DNA from: Rhodospirillaceae bacterium
GTDB taxonomy: Bacteria; Pseudomonadota; Alphaproteobacteria; Rhodospirillales; UBA2165
NCBI GenBank assembly: GCA_947467145.1
Contig: CANIGJ010000021.1
Span: 1 to 64,000, forward strand
Length of the DNA stretch: 64,000 nt
Direction: 5' to 3'
In this document: positions 24,631 through 32,829 of the stretch, one piece after another
Position numbering within the stretch: position 1 is the first letter of the stretch
Layout: every line of letters begins with the position of its first letter
The notes under the pieces: model-generated
Databases searched by the model: none
Told to the model about the DNA's origin: nothing
What the model saw: only the letters and a program-made list of their open reading frames with translations
Made by a program: the position numbers and the translations under genes

Positions 24631-25560
24631 GTGAGCGTTTCCTACCTCGTCACCGTCTATCAGAAAGCAAAATTCCTGCCGACCGTATTGGCGGCGATCG
24701 TTGCCGAACGCGCCGAGAGCGGCGGCGAGATCATCGTCATCGACGACGGATCGACCGACGGATCGGCGCAAATCCTCGACGATTTCGCCGCCGGCTGCGC
24801 AGACGTCACCATCGTGCATCAAACGAATGCCGGCGTGGCCGCGGCGACGAACCGCGCGCTGCGCATCGCGCGCGAACCCTTCGTGCGCCTGGTCGACGGC
24901 GACGACATCATCGCGCCCAACAGCACGCGTGTCATGTTGCAGGCGTTGGAGGCGAGCGGCTGCGGCTGCGTCTACGGCGATATCGACGAATACGACATGG
25001 GCCTGACCTATCACGATCTGCCGCGCGCCGATACTGGCGGGCGGTTCGATATCCAGGCCGATGCCTTGGCCGGTATGCTGAAGAATCAGCTCTTTGTGGT
25101 CAGCGCCATGCTGGCGCGGCGCGAGGTGTTGCTGTCGGCTGTGCCGTTGCCCGAACATTATTCGCATCAGGATGTGGCGCTCGGCCTGCGGCTCGCTACG
25201 GCGACACGGATCGCCCATGTGCCGGCGCTGTGTTGTTCCATGGCGTCCAACGCCGCGACGAGCGGATCGGTGCGCATTACCGGCAGCATGGCGCGCATGT
25301 ATCGCGACACCGCACGCATCACGCGCGAGATGCTGGGCGATTGGCCGGTGAAATATCGCGGCATGGCGGTGCGTCGCAATGCGTCGCGGGCCTTTTTATA
25401 TGCGCGCCGGCATATGCCGGGCTCGGGCGCGCGCTGTGTCGCGTTGTTACTGGTGCGCGGGCTGGCCTATCTGCCCGTGCCGGCGCTGTTTCCGCGTCTG
25501 ATGGATTTCGTCGCCGAGAGCTATGCGCCGGCGTTGCGCGACCCCCGGTCGTTTCCCTAG
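24631..25560 (+). CDS. Family 2 glycosyltransferase
   Basis: This 309-residue protein starts like a GT-A fold transferase: SVSYLVTVYQKAKFLPTVL, then IIVIDDGSTDGS and the metal-binding LVDGDDII at about residue 85. Such enzymes transfer sugars from nucleotide donors at the cytoplasmic face. The start was set at GTG 24631; TTG 24619, which overlaps the upstream stop, is an alternative. The C-terminal third is Arg/Ala-rich and hydrophobic near its end and may touch the membrane. It probably works with the preceding ligase-like protein on the same surface glycan. Acceptor and sugar are unknown. Confidence 0.85.
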   Translation: MSVSYLVTVYQKAKFLPTVLAAIVAERAESGGEIIVIDDGSTDGSAQILDDFAAGCADVTIVHQTNAGVAAATNRALRIAREPFVRLVDGDDIIAPNSTRVMLQALEASGCGCVYGDIDEYDMGLTYHDLPRADTGGRFDIQADALAGMLKNQLFVVSAMLARREVLLSAVPLPEHYSHQDVALGLRLATATRIAHVPALCCSMASNAATSGSVRITGSMARMYRDTARITREMLGDWPVKYRGMAVRRNASRAFLYARRHMPGSGARCVALLLVRGLAYLPVPALFPRLMDFVAESYAPALRDPRSFP

Positions 25561-25576
25561 TGGCTTTTCCTTAGGT

Positions 25577-26038
25577 CTAGCCGCGTCCGCGATAGGGTGC
25601 CACACCTTGATCGGGCAGCCAGACGCCGTCGGGCGCGGGGCCGGATTGGTAGAACACATCGATGGGAATACCGCCGCGCGGATACCAATAGCCGCCGATC
25701 CTGAGCCAGTGCGGCGCGATCTCGGTTTCGATACGCCGCGCGATGCCCACGGTGCAGGCCTCATGGAAGCCCGCGTGATTGCGAAACGAGCCGAGATAGA
25801 GCTTCAGCGATTTGCTTTCGACGATCAGCGCATTGGGCACGTAATCGATCACCAGATGCGCGAAATCCGGCTGACCCGTCACCGGGCACAGCGAGGTGAA
25901 TTCCGGACAGGTGAAACGGACGAGATAACGCGCGTCCGGATGGGGATTGGGGACCTTTTCCAGGATTGCGTCTTCCGGCGTCGCGGGAAGGGCGGCATGG
26001 CGGCCGAGCTGGTCGAGGCCGATGTACGATTCTGTCAT
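25577..26038 (-). CDS. queF: NADPH-dependent 7-cyano-7-deazaguanine reductase
   Basis: QueF reduces preQ0 to preQ1 in queuosine biosynthesis for tRNA wobble modification. At 153 residues this is the short unimodular type. The nucleophile Cys51 and Asp58 lie in [13 protein letters not shown], followed by the NADPH-binding [15 protein letters not shown]. No other queuosine genes are adjacent. Its leader is unusual: an intrinsic terminator lies 35 bases upstream, a second hairpin (26053-26073) lies between it and the start, and I see no Shine-Dalgarno between that hairpin and the ATG. A perfect CRP-like site lies 120 bases upstream. Confidence 0.95.
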   Translation of the reverse strand: MTESYIGLDQLGRHAALPATPEDAILEKVPNPHPDARYLVRFTCPEFTSLCPVTGQPDFAHLVIDYVPNALIVESKSLKLYLGSFRNHAGFHEACTVGIARRIETEIAPHWLRIGGYWYPRGGIPIDVFYQSGPAPDGVWLPDQGVAPYRGRG

Positions 26039-26072
26039 GGCGCGGAAGCTACTGCCTCAATCCCCCTGAGGC

Positions 26073-26104
26073 AAAAAAAAACCGGCCCGAATAGTTCGGA
26101 CCGG
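26073..26104 (-). terminator. Rho-independent terminator inside the queF leader
   Basis: On the minus strand a 10-bp stem (26104-26095 with 26091-26082, one G-T pair, 3-base loop) is followed by nine Ts (26081-26073). It is a textbook intrinsic terminator pointing toward queF and ending 35 bases before the queF ATG. It could end the upstream 95-residue gene, or act as an attenuator for queF. A 7-bp hairpin (26053-26059 with 26067-26073) follows at once. Confidence 0.85.
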
Positions 26105-26158
26105 CTGAGTTATGCTCTTGAGGGAGACGGGATACTGAAGTAGCCCCCCTGAAATCGA

Positions 26159-26174
26159 TGTGATTGGAATCACA
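26159..26174. promoter_or_regulatory. CRP/FNR-family type site upstream of queF
   Basis: TGTGATTGGAATCACA is a perfect 16-base inverted repeat and matches the CRP consensus TGTGA-N6-TCACA exactly. It lies about 120 bases upstream of queF in an AT-rich intergenic stretch (26105-26278) with no gene. Placement would suit activation of a minus-strand promoter whose transcript then runs through the terminator before queF. Which CRP/FNR-family regulator binds it cannot be told. Confidence 0.6.
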
Positions 26175-26278
26175 GATCGACCGGATTTTCGTAAAATTTG
26201 AAGTAAATTTTGAAAATAGAGAAACCGGCGAATTGCCAGTTCTGGCGGAAATCCGCCATTTCTCGCAAAATAGCCTGT

Positions 26279-26566
26279 TCAGATTGCGGGCAAGCCGAGG
26301 GCCTTGCGCCCTTGTTCGGTCAGTTTGCAGACCAACCAGTCAGGTTTCATCGGGTTGGCGAACCAGGGCTCGGCCCAGCCTTGGCGCAGGCACGCATCGA
26401 CTGTGCGCTTGGCGACCCTTTGGCCTTCTTCATCGAACAGGGGGAGCTTGCCGCCCGGCTGGCCTAGCCCACGCATCAGCCATTTGCGTTGCAGGTCCGT
26501 TGGGCGCGACGAGGGTGCGTCCATCGTGAGTCGGGTCCGTTGTACGCCGAATTCTTCAGCGCCCAT
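26279..26566 (-). CDS. Small conserved-looking protein, winged-helix-like
   Basis: This 95-residue soluble protein has DLQRKWLMRGLGQPGGKLPLFDEEGQRV and ends in VCKLTEQGRKALGLPAI. The final segment reads like the wing/helix end of a small winged-helix protein (LTEQGRxAL). The start could also be the internal ATG at residue 15. It is divergent from cutA. Apart from a possible DNA-binding fold I cannot assign a function. The queF terminator lies 175 bases beyond its stop. Confidence 0.6.
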   Translation of the reverse strand: MGAEEFGVQRTRLTMDAPSSRPTDLQRKWLMRGLGQPGGKLPLFDEEGQRVAKRTVDACLRQGWAEPWFANPMKPDWLVCKLTEQGRKALGLPAI

Positions 26567-26663
26567 TGCCGCTATCCTTGCCCAAAAACCTCTGACCTGA
26601 CGATCACGCTATCCTAGGCTAGATTGCCGCATCTGCCAATTCGACCAACGCCGGAGCCGCCGC

Positions 26664-27002
26664 ATGGGCCAATCCATTCTCTATGTCACCTGCACGTCCG
26701 AAGACGAAGCGATCAAGATCGCCGAGACCTTGGTCGAGGAAAAGCTGGTCGCCTGCGCGAATATCCTCGGCCGCATGACGTCGATCTTTCGTTGGGAAGG
26801 CAAGGTGCAGCGCGACAACGAAGTGGCGTTGATCCTGAAGACGCGTGCGGAACTCGTCGACAACGTGACGATCCGGGTGAAGACGCTGCACAGTCACAAG
26901 GTGCCGTGTGTGGTGGCGATTGAACTGAGCGGCGGCAATCCCGATTTCCTGAATTGGATCGAGCAGCAGACCGCGCGCATCCCAGCGCTGTCCAAGTTCT
27001 AA
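26664..27002 (+). CDS. cutA: CutA-like divalent cation tolerance protein
   Basis: This 112-residue protein is a full-length CutA1, a trimeric ferredoxin-like-fold protein linked to copper tolerance and found in most organisms. Typical sequence: ILYVTCTSEDEAIKIAETLVEEKLVACANIL, SIFRWEGKVQRDNEVALILKT and HSHKVPCVVAIEL. Its biochemical role is still debated in the literature. It is convergent with ispDF, 9 bases away, and divergent from the winged-helix-like gene. Confidence 0.93.
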   Translation: MGQSILYVTCTSEDEAIKIAETLVEEKLVACANILGRMTSIFRWEGKVQRDNEVALILKTRAELVDNVTIRVKTLHSHKVPCVVAIELSGGNPDFLNWIEQQTARIPALSKF

Positions 27003-27011
27003 GGCTGGGTT

Positions 27012-28175
27012 TTAGCTGGCGGCGGGATAAGACACGCTGGCCACCGCCTGCGCGGCGATGCCTTCGCTGCGCCCCAAGAAACCGAGTTGTTCGGTCGTTT
27101 TGCCTTTGACGTTCACGCGGGTGATGGGAAGGCCGAGGATCTCGGCGACGCGCGCGCGCATCTTCTCGCGGTGCGGGCCGACCTTGGGAGATTCGCAGAT
27201 GATGGTGATGTCGATATTCTCGATACGTCCGCCGTCCGCGACGATCAGATCGCCGGCCGCCTTGAGGAAGATGTCGGATGGAGCGCCCCGCCATTGCGCC
27301 TCGCTTGGCGGAAAATAGACGCCGATATCGCCTTTGCCGGCGGCACCCAGCAGCGCATCGGTGATCGCATGCAAGCCGACGTCGGCGTCCGAATGGCCTT
27401 TGAGCTTATGCGTATGCGGGATCTGGATGCCGCAGATCATCGCGAAGTCGCCATCCTCGAAAGCATGGACATCGAAGCCGGTGCCGACGCGCGTCGCGCG
27501 GTTCATACCATTGAGCAAACGTTCGGCGCGTTCCATGTCGTCGGGTCCCGTGATCTTGAAGTTCTGCTCATCGCCAGCGACCAAGGTCACGCCGAGGCCG
27601 GCGGCTTCCGCGACTGCGGCATCGTCGGTCAGCACGTGGCCCTTGGCGGCGCGATGGGCTGCCAGCAGGGCGGCGAAGGGAAAGCCTTGCGGCGTTTGCG
27701 CGCGCCACAGACTGCTGCGGTCCACCGTCGTCTCAACTCTGCCGCCGTGCGCGCGTTTCAAGGTATCGGCGACGGGCAGGGCGGGCAGGGCGCCGCGGTT
27801 CGGTGCGATCGCGCTGATGACGGTCGTGATGACTTCGGCGGCGATGAACGGGCGCACGGCATCGTGGATCAGCACCTTTTGCGGCGCCCCCATCGCGGCC
27901 AACTGCTCCAATCCGTTGCGTACCGAATCCTGACGCTCGGCGCCGCCCATTACAGGCGGCGGCAGGTCGAGGCCGGCAATGGCCTGGTCATACAGCGCGC
28001 GATCGTCAGGATGAATGACGACGAGCACGGTTGAGATGCCCGGATGGGCGAGGAAACGCCGCGCCGCATGGCGCAGCACGGATTCACCGCCGATCTTCAC
28101 ATATTGCTTGGGCAACGGACCGCCGACGCGATGGCCGCGTCCGGCGGCGACCAGCAATACCGCGCACTCCGACAT
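27012..28175 (-). CDS. ispDF: Bifunctional IspD/IspF enzyme of isoprenoid synthesis
   Basis: This 387-residue fusion carries two MEP-pathway steps. Residues 1-225 are the CDP-ME synthetase (IspD; LLVAAGRGHRVGGPLPKQY, then DAVRPF). Residues 230-387 are the ME-cyclodiphosphate synthase (IspF; RVGTGFDVHAFEDGDF with the zinc DxH, then HSDADVGLHAITDALLGA). Fused ispDF is typical of alphaproteobacteria and epsilonproteobacteria and supports the assignment of the organism. In many alphaproteobacteria it sits next to dusB-ntrBC, and here dusB is 1 kb away, separated by a divergent membrane-protein gene. Confidence 0.97.
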   Translation of the reverse strand: MSECAVLLVAAGRGHRVGGPLPKQYVKIGGESVLRHAARRFLAHPGISTVLVVIHPDDRALYDQAIAGLDLPPPVMGGAERQDSVRNGLEQLAAMGAPQKVLIHDAVRPFIAAEVITTVISAIAPNRGALPALPVADTLKRAHGGRVETTVDRSSLWRAQTPQGFPFAALLAAHRAAKGHVLTDDAAVAEAAGLGVTLVAGDEQNFKITGPDDMERAERLLNGMNRATRVGTGFDVHAFEDGDFAMICGIQIPHTHKLKGHSDADVGLHAITDALLGAAGKGDIGVYFPPSEAQWRGAPSDIFLKAAGDLIVADGGRIENIDITIICESPKVGPHREKMRARVAEILGLPITRVNVKGKTTEQLGFLGRSEGIAAQAVASVSYPAAS

Positions 28176-28303
28176 ATTTCCCTTTGGCCCTATTTTCCGA
28201 ATGGCTTTTCCGACTCGAAATTCAAGCTAAGATAGAGGCGTTCGCATGCCAAGCGCGGTGTTGCCGTGCGGTAGCTAATCTTCAGCATAGAATTCATATC
28301 CAG

Positions 28304-29110
28304 ATGGAATTGACGCTCCTTCGGCTCGCGGCCCTGATCTCGCTCGTTCCGGTGACGCTGACCATGTTCCGCAAGCCGGCCAAGCGCGACGTGGTCTATT
28401 GGTCGACCTTGATCGTGGCGTTGTCGGGCACCTTGGCCCTGGTGATCGTGCGCCAGTCGGCCGGATGGAGCACCGGCATTTCCTCGGCATTGTGGCTGAC
28501 CATCGTCGCCTGCCTCGTGTTCTTTCTGGCCTGCGCGGCCCTGACGGCTGAGGCCTGGCGCCTGACGCCGCTACTGTTGCCTTATCTGATCGTGCTCGCC
28601 GTGCTGGCCACAATCTGGGATCAGGCGCCCGAACGTCCGCTCAACCCGGCGGCGCCGCTGGCCTGGATCGGCACCCACATCGTCGTGTCGATCGCGACCT
28701 ATGGGCTGATCACGCTGGCGGCAGTGGCCGGGCTGGCATCGTGGATCCAGGGCCGGGCGCTGAAGGCCAAGACCTATTCGCCATTGGCCAAGCTGCTGCC
28801 GTCGCTGGCCGACAGCGAGGCGTTGACCATGCGCCTGCTGGCGATCAGCGAAGCGGTCCTCGCCATCGGCCTGCTGACCGGGATCGCCACCTATTACATG
28901 GAGACTGGCCGGTTCTTCCTGATCGACCATAAGACCCTGTTTACGGTCGCGGTTTTTGTGGTCGTCGGACTGCTTTTGCTGGTGAATGCCCGTTGGGGGG
29001 TGCGCGGCCGCGCCGCCGTCCAGGCGGTTTTGCTCGCCTATCTTTTGCTCACGCTTGGTTACCCCGGCGTGAAATTCGTGACCGACATCGTCCTCGCCAA
29101 GGCGATGTGA
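28304..29110 (+). CDS. CcsA/YpjD-type membrane protein
   Basis: This 268-residue inner-membrane protein has about eight TM helices and matches the cytochrome c assembly (CcsA/YpjD) family. The TM4 region reads WIGTHIVVSIATYGLITLAAVAGL, and FLIDHKTLFT supplies the second conserved His; these could ligate heme. Start was set at ATG 28304 (MELTLLRLAAL); the open frame extends upstream but that part overlaps the ispDF promoter and is not membrane-like. YpjD relatives have no firm function. It is divergent from ispDF and precedes dusB by about 90 bases. Confidence 0.82.
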   Translation: MELTLLRLAALISLVPVTLTMFRKPAKRDVVYWSTLIVALSGTLALVIVRQSAGWSTGISSALWLTIVACLVFFLACAALTAEAWRLTPLLLPYLIVLAVLATIWDQAPERPLNPAAPLAWIGTHIVVSIATYGLITLAAVAGLASWIQGRALKAKTYSPLAKLLPSLADSEALTMRLLAISEAVLAIGLLTGIATYYMETGRFFLIDHKTLFTVAVFVVVGLLLLVNARWGVRGRAAVQAVLLAYLLLTLGYPGVKFVTDIVLAKAM

Positions 29111-29197
29111 CCTAAGGTCCGGAATTTCCAGAATTTCCCGGCTGGATAGTTATTTTCCGAATACATGATTTTTGCCGAGCAAAAGGTTTGCTCCGCG

Positions 29198-30232
29198 ATG
29201 GGCATGCCTATAAATTGGGCATCTGGCGGCGTGGAGTATACAGGCTTGAGCCTGAAAATCGGGCAAGTTGAGTTGGACAATCGCGTGATCCTGGCACCTA
29301 TGTCGGGGGTCTCCGATATGCCGTATCGGCGGTTGGCCAAGCGGTATGGGACTGGGCTGGTGATCTCGGAAATGATCGCCTCCCAGGCGATGATCCATGC
29401 CAATCGCAAGACCATGAAAATGGCCAGCAACTGTGCCGAGGAATTTCCCATGTCGGTCCAGCTGGCCGGCTGCGAGCCCGCGATGATGGCGGAAGCCGCG
29501 CGCCTCAATGCCGATCGCGGCGCCGCCATCATCGACATTAATATGGGCTGTCCGGTCAAAAAGGTGACCAACGGCCATGCCGGCTCATCGCTGATGCGCG
29601 ATGAAAAGCTCGCCGGGCAATTGATCGAGGCGACGGTGAAGGCGGTCAATCTGCCGGTGACCCTTAAAATGCGCACGGGTTGGGATATCGACAGCCGCAA
29701 CGCGCCGACCTTGGCGAAGATCGCTGAGGATGCCGGCGTGAAGATGATCACGGTCCATGGCCGCACGCGTCAGCAATTCTATAACGGTCATGCCGATTGG
29801 CCCTTCATCCGCCAGGTCAAAGACGCGGTTTCGATTCCCGTTGTCGGTAACGGCGATGTGACGACCGTCGAAGATGCCGAGACTCTGCTTCAACAGTCGG
29901 GCGCCGATGCGGTGATGGTCGGGCGTGGCTCCTACGGCCGGCCCTGGTTCATGGGGCAGGTGCGGCACTACCTGGCGACGGGTCAGCATCTGCCCAACCC
30001 GTCGATCGCCGAACAATACGCCGTCGTGCGCGAACATTACGACGCGATGCTGGAACATTATGGTATCGAGGGCGGTCTGCGCGTCGCGCGCAAACATCTC
30101 GCCTGGTATTCCAAGGGACTGCCGGGATCGGCCGAATTTCGCGCCTCGGTCATGCGGATCGACAATGTCGATATCGTGAAACAGGCGCTCCGCGAATTCT
30201 ATGAACCACTTCTGGAACGGCAGGCGGCTTAA
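29198..30232 (+). CDS. dusB: tRNA-dihydrouridine synthase DusB (NifR3 family)
   Basis: This 344-residue FMN enzyme reduces uridine in the D-loop of tRNA. Key motifs: [21 protein letters not shown], the active-site Cys in [13 protein letters not shown], and [18 protein letters not shown] sequence ([11 protein letters not shown]). It is the first gene of the ntr block, where it was named nifR3. Start is uncertain: ATG 29165 is also in frame, but a 7-bp hairpin (29177-29193) lies just before ATG 29198 and would then be a leader element. ntrB starts 5 bases after its stop. Confidence 0.94.
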   Translation: MGMPINWASGGVEYTGLSLKIGQVELDNRVILAPMSGVSDMPYRRLAKRYGTGLVISEMIASQAMIHANRKTMKMASNCAEEFPMSVQLAGCEPAMMAEAARLNADRGAAIIDINMGCPVKKVTNGHAGSSLMRDEKLAGQLIEATVKAVNLPVTLKMRTGWDIDSRNAPTLAKIAEDAGVKMITVHGRTRQQFYNGHADWPFIRQVKDAVSIPVVGNGDVTTVEDAETLLQQSGADAVMVGRGSYGRPWFMGQVRHYLATGQHLPNPSIAEQYAVVREHYDAMLEHYGIEGGLRVARKHLAWYSKGLPGSAEFRASVMRIDNVDIVKQALREFYEPLLERQAA

Positions 30233-30237
30233 CGCCC

Positions 30238-31338
30238 ATGAGTATCAAGCCGATCCCGCTGTTCCCTGAACAGCCCGTCGACCCTGAAAGCATTCTGGGC
30301 GCACTCGAATGTTCGGTGATAGTGGTGCGTGGCGACGGGATGATTTCCTTCGTCAATGATTCGGCGCAGCGGTTCTTCGCCGCCAGCGCCTCGCAGCTCT
30401 GCGGTCATCCGGTTGACGCGGTGTTGCCGCGTGACAGCACGATCTTGGCGCTCATCCGCCAGGCGCAGGAGCGTATGATCGGCGTGTCGGAATACGGCCT
30501 GATCCTCGATACGATGCGTACGCGCTCGCAGCTCGTGAACGTGCAGATTTCACCGATCAACGATCATCCCGGCACCGTCGCCGTCGCCATTTTCGAACGC
30601 AACATCGCCGACAAGATCGACCGGCAATTGAGCCACCGCAATTCGGCCCGCTCGGTTGGCGCGATGGCTGCCATGCTGGCGCATGAAGTCAAGAATCCGC
30701 TGTCAGGTATTCGCGGCGCCGCGCAGTTGCTGGAAGGTTCGGTCGAGCCCGATGACCGCAACCTGACGCGTCTCATCTGCGAAGAGACCGATCGGATCTG
30801 CGCGCTGGTCGACCGCATGGACGTCTTTTCCGATCAGCGTCCGCTCGAGCGCGGCTCGGTCAATATCCATATCGTGATGGAGCGCGTGAAGCAGCTGGCG
30901 CAGAACGGTTTCGGCAAGCATGTGAACATCATCGAGAACTACGATCCGTCCTTGCCGCCGGTCGACGGCAATCGCGATCTGCTGGTCCAGATTTTCCTGA
31001 ACCTCATCAAGAACGCGGCCGAGGCCGTTCCGGTCAAAGGCGGCGAGATCGTGCTGGCCACGTCCTATCAGCATGGTGTGCGCTTTGCGTTGCCGGGGAG
31101 CACTGCGGTCAAGCAGTTGCCGCTCGTCGTGACGATCCAGGACAATGGCCCGGGCATTCCGGAATCGCTGCATAGCTCGCTCTTCGATGCCTTTGTGACA
31201 ACCAAGGCGAAGGGCAGCGGTCTCGGCTTGGCGCTGGTCGCGAAGATGGTGGACGACCACGGCGGCATTATCGAATTTGACAGCCAACCCGGCAAAACGG
31301 TGTTTCGTGTGATGCTGCCGATGGCGCGTGGCGAATGA
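30238..31338 (+). CDS. ntrB: Nitrogen regulation sensor histidine kinase NtrB
   Basis: NtrB (366 residues) phosphorylates or dephosphorylates NtrC in response to the PII protein, which reports nitrogen status. An N-terminal PAS-like domain (about 20-120) precedes the H box MLAHEVKNPLSG with His149 and the N box NLIKNAAEAV. The ATP-lid G boxes DNGPGIPE and GSGLGLALVAKM follow. It has no membrane segments, as expected for cytoplasmic NtrB. It lies directly between dusB and ntrC in the canonical order. Confidence 0.96.
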   Translation: MSIKPIPLFPEQPVDPESILGALECSVIVVRGDGMISFVNDSAQRFFAASASQLCGHPVDAVLPRDSTILALIRQAQERMIGVSEYGLILDTMRTRSQLVNVQISPINDHPGTVAVAIFERNIADKIDRQLSHRNSARSVGAMAAMLAHEVKNPLSGIRGAAQLLEGSVEPDDRNLTRLICEETDRICALVDRMDVFSDQRPLERGSVNIHIVMERVKQLAQNGFGKHVNIIENYDPSLPPVDGNRDLLVQIFLNLIKNAAEAVPVKGGEIVLATSYQHGVRFALPGSTAVKQLPLVVTIQDNGPGIPESLHSSLFDAFVTTKAKGSGLGLALVAKMVDDHGGIIEFDSQPGKTVFRVMLPMARGE

Positions 31339-31351
31339 TTGGGGATAAATC

Positions 31352-32785
31352 TTGAGCGGAGAAACTATTCTTGTCGCCGATGACGATGCGGCGATCAGGA
31401 CCGTATTGAATCAGGCGCTGGGGCGCGCCGGATACGAGGTCCGCACGACGGGCAATGCAGCGACCTTGTGGAAATGGGTCAGCAACGGCGAAGGCAATCT
31501 GGTCATCACGGACGTCGTGATGCCGGACGAAAACGGTCTGGATCTCATCCCGCGCATCAAGAAGATTCGCCCGGAAATCCATGTCATCGTCATGAGCGCG
31601 CAGAACACGCTGATGACAGCGGTCAATGCGACCCAGCGCGGCGCGTTCGAATATCTGCCCAAGCCCTTCGATCTCAACGAACTCATCAATGTCGTCAAAC
31701 GGGCACTCGCGTCCGCCGCCGATAACGTGCGCGGCGATGACGGAGTGCAGGAAGAAAGCCTACCCCTGATCGGGCGCTCGGCCGCGATGCAGGACGTCTA
31801 CCGTTCGCTGGCGCGCCTGATGAACACCGATTTGACCGTTCTGATCACCGGCGAATCCGGTACCGGCAAGGAACTGGCGGCGCGCGCGCTACATGAATAC
31901 GGGCGGCGCAAGAACCGGCCGTTCGTCGCGATCAATATGGCGGCCATCCCCCGCGAGTTGATCGAAAGCGAATTGTTCGGTCACGAAAAAGGCTCGTTTA
32001 CCGGCGCCACGGCGCGCGCGCACGGCCGCTTCGAACAGGCCGAAGGCGGCACCTTGTTCTTGGACGAAATCGGCGACATGCCGCCCGATGCCCAAACGCG
32101 CCTGCTGCGCGTGCTGCAGGAAGGCGAATATACGACGGTCGGCGGACGCAGCGCGATCAAGACCAATGTGCGCATCATCGCCGCGACCCACCGCGACCTC
32201 ACGCAATTGATCCGCCAGGGCTTGTTCCGCGAGGATCTGTATTACCGTCTGAACGTTGTGCCCGTGCGCATGCCGCCGTTGCGCGAACGCCGTCAGGACG
32301 TCCCCGATCTCGTGCGCCGCTTCCTGTCGCAATGCGCGGACGAGGGCCTGCCGTGGAAGATGCTGGACGATGCCGCGCTCGAACGACTGAAGGAATATTC
32401 CTGGCCCGGCAACGTGCGTGAACTCGAAAATTTCGTGCGCCGTCTGGCCGCGCTTTATTCGCAGGAAACCATCGGCGTCGATGCGATCGAAGCCGAGTTG
32501 ATGGGCGGCGGAGCGGTGGAGCCGCCGCCGCTGACCGGCAACGGCATTTCCGATGCGGTCGAGCCGCATCTACGCGAGTATTTTTCAGCCCACGGCACCG
32601 GATTGCCGCCGCCCGGCCTTTATGAACGGGTCCTGCGCGAGATTGAACGCCCGCTGATCTCGCTGACCTTGTCGGCGACGCGCGGCAATCAGCTGCGCGC
32701 GGCTCACCTGTTGGGTTTGAACCGCAACACGCTGCGGAAGAAAATCCGCGATCTCAATATCCCCGTCATGCGCACGCCCAAGTGA
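31352..32785 (+). CDS. ntrC: Nitrogen regulation response regulator NtrC
   Basis: NtrC (477 residues) is the sigma-54 enhancer-binding activator of nitrogen-assimilation genes. The receiver has phospho-acceptor Asp54 ([12 protein letters not shown]). The AAA+ domain has Walker A GESGTGKE and the sigma-54 contact loop as GSFTGA, a conservative variant of GAFTGA. Its C-terminal Fis-type helix-turn-helix is [20 protein letters not shown]. Translation probably starts at TTG 31352, 13 bases after ntrB. Confidence 0.96.
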   Translation: MSGETILVADDDAAIRTVLNQALGRAGYEVRTTGNAATLWKWVSNGEGNLVITDVVMPDENGLDLIPRIKKIRPEIHVIVMSAQNTLMTAVNATQRGAFEYLPKPFDLNELINVVKRALASAADNVRGDDGVQEESLPLIGRSAAMQDVYRSLARLMNTDLTVLITGESGTGKELAARALHEYGRRKNRPFVAINMAAIPRELIESELFGHEKGSFTGATARAHGRFEQAEGGTLFLDEIGDMPPDAQTRLLRVLQEGEYTTVGGRSAIKTNVRIIAATHRDLTQLIRQGLFREDLYYRLNVVPVRMPPLRERRQDVPDLVRRFLSQCADEGLPWKMLDDAALERLKEYSWPGNVRELENFVRRLAALYSQETIGVDAIEAELMGGGAVEPPPLTGNGISDAVEPHLREYFSAHGTGLPPPGLYERVLREIERPLISLTLSATRGNQLRAAHLLGLNRNTLRKKIRDLNIPVMRTPK

Positions 32786-32829
32786 TGGGCTCGGCACTCG
32801 GCCCGGATTGACCCGGTCGGGAGTGGATC

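Noticed and set aside
26105..26278. preQ1 riboswitch upstream of queF
   Set aside because: I could not find the conserved preQ1-I core or a preQ1-II pseudoknot in the leader; only the terminator and hairpins are supported.
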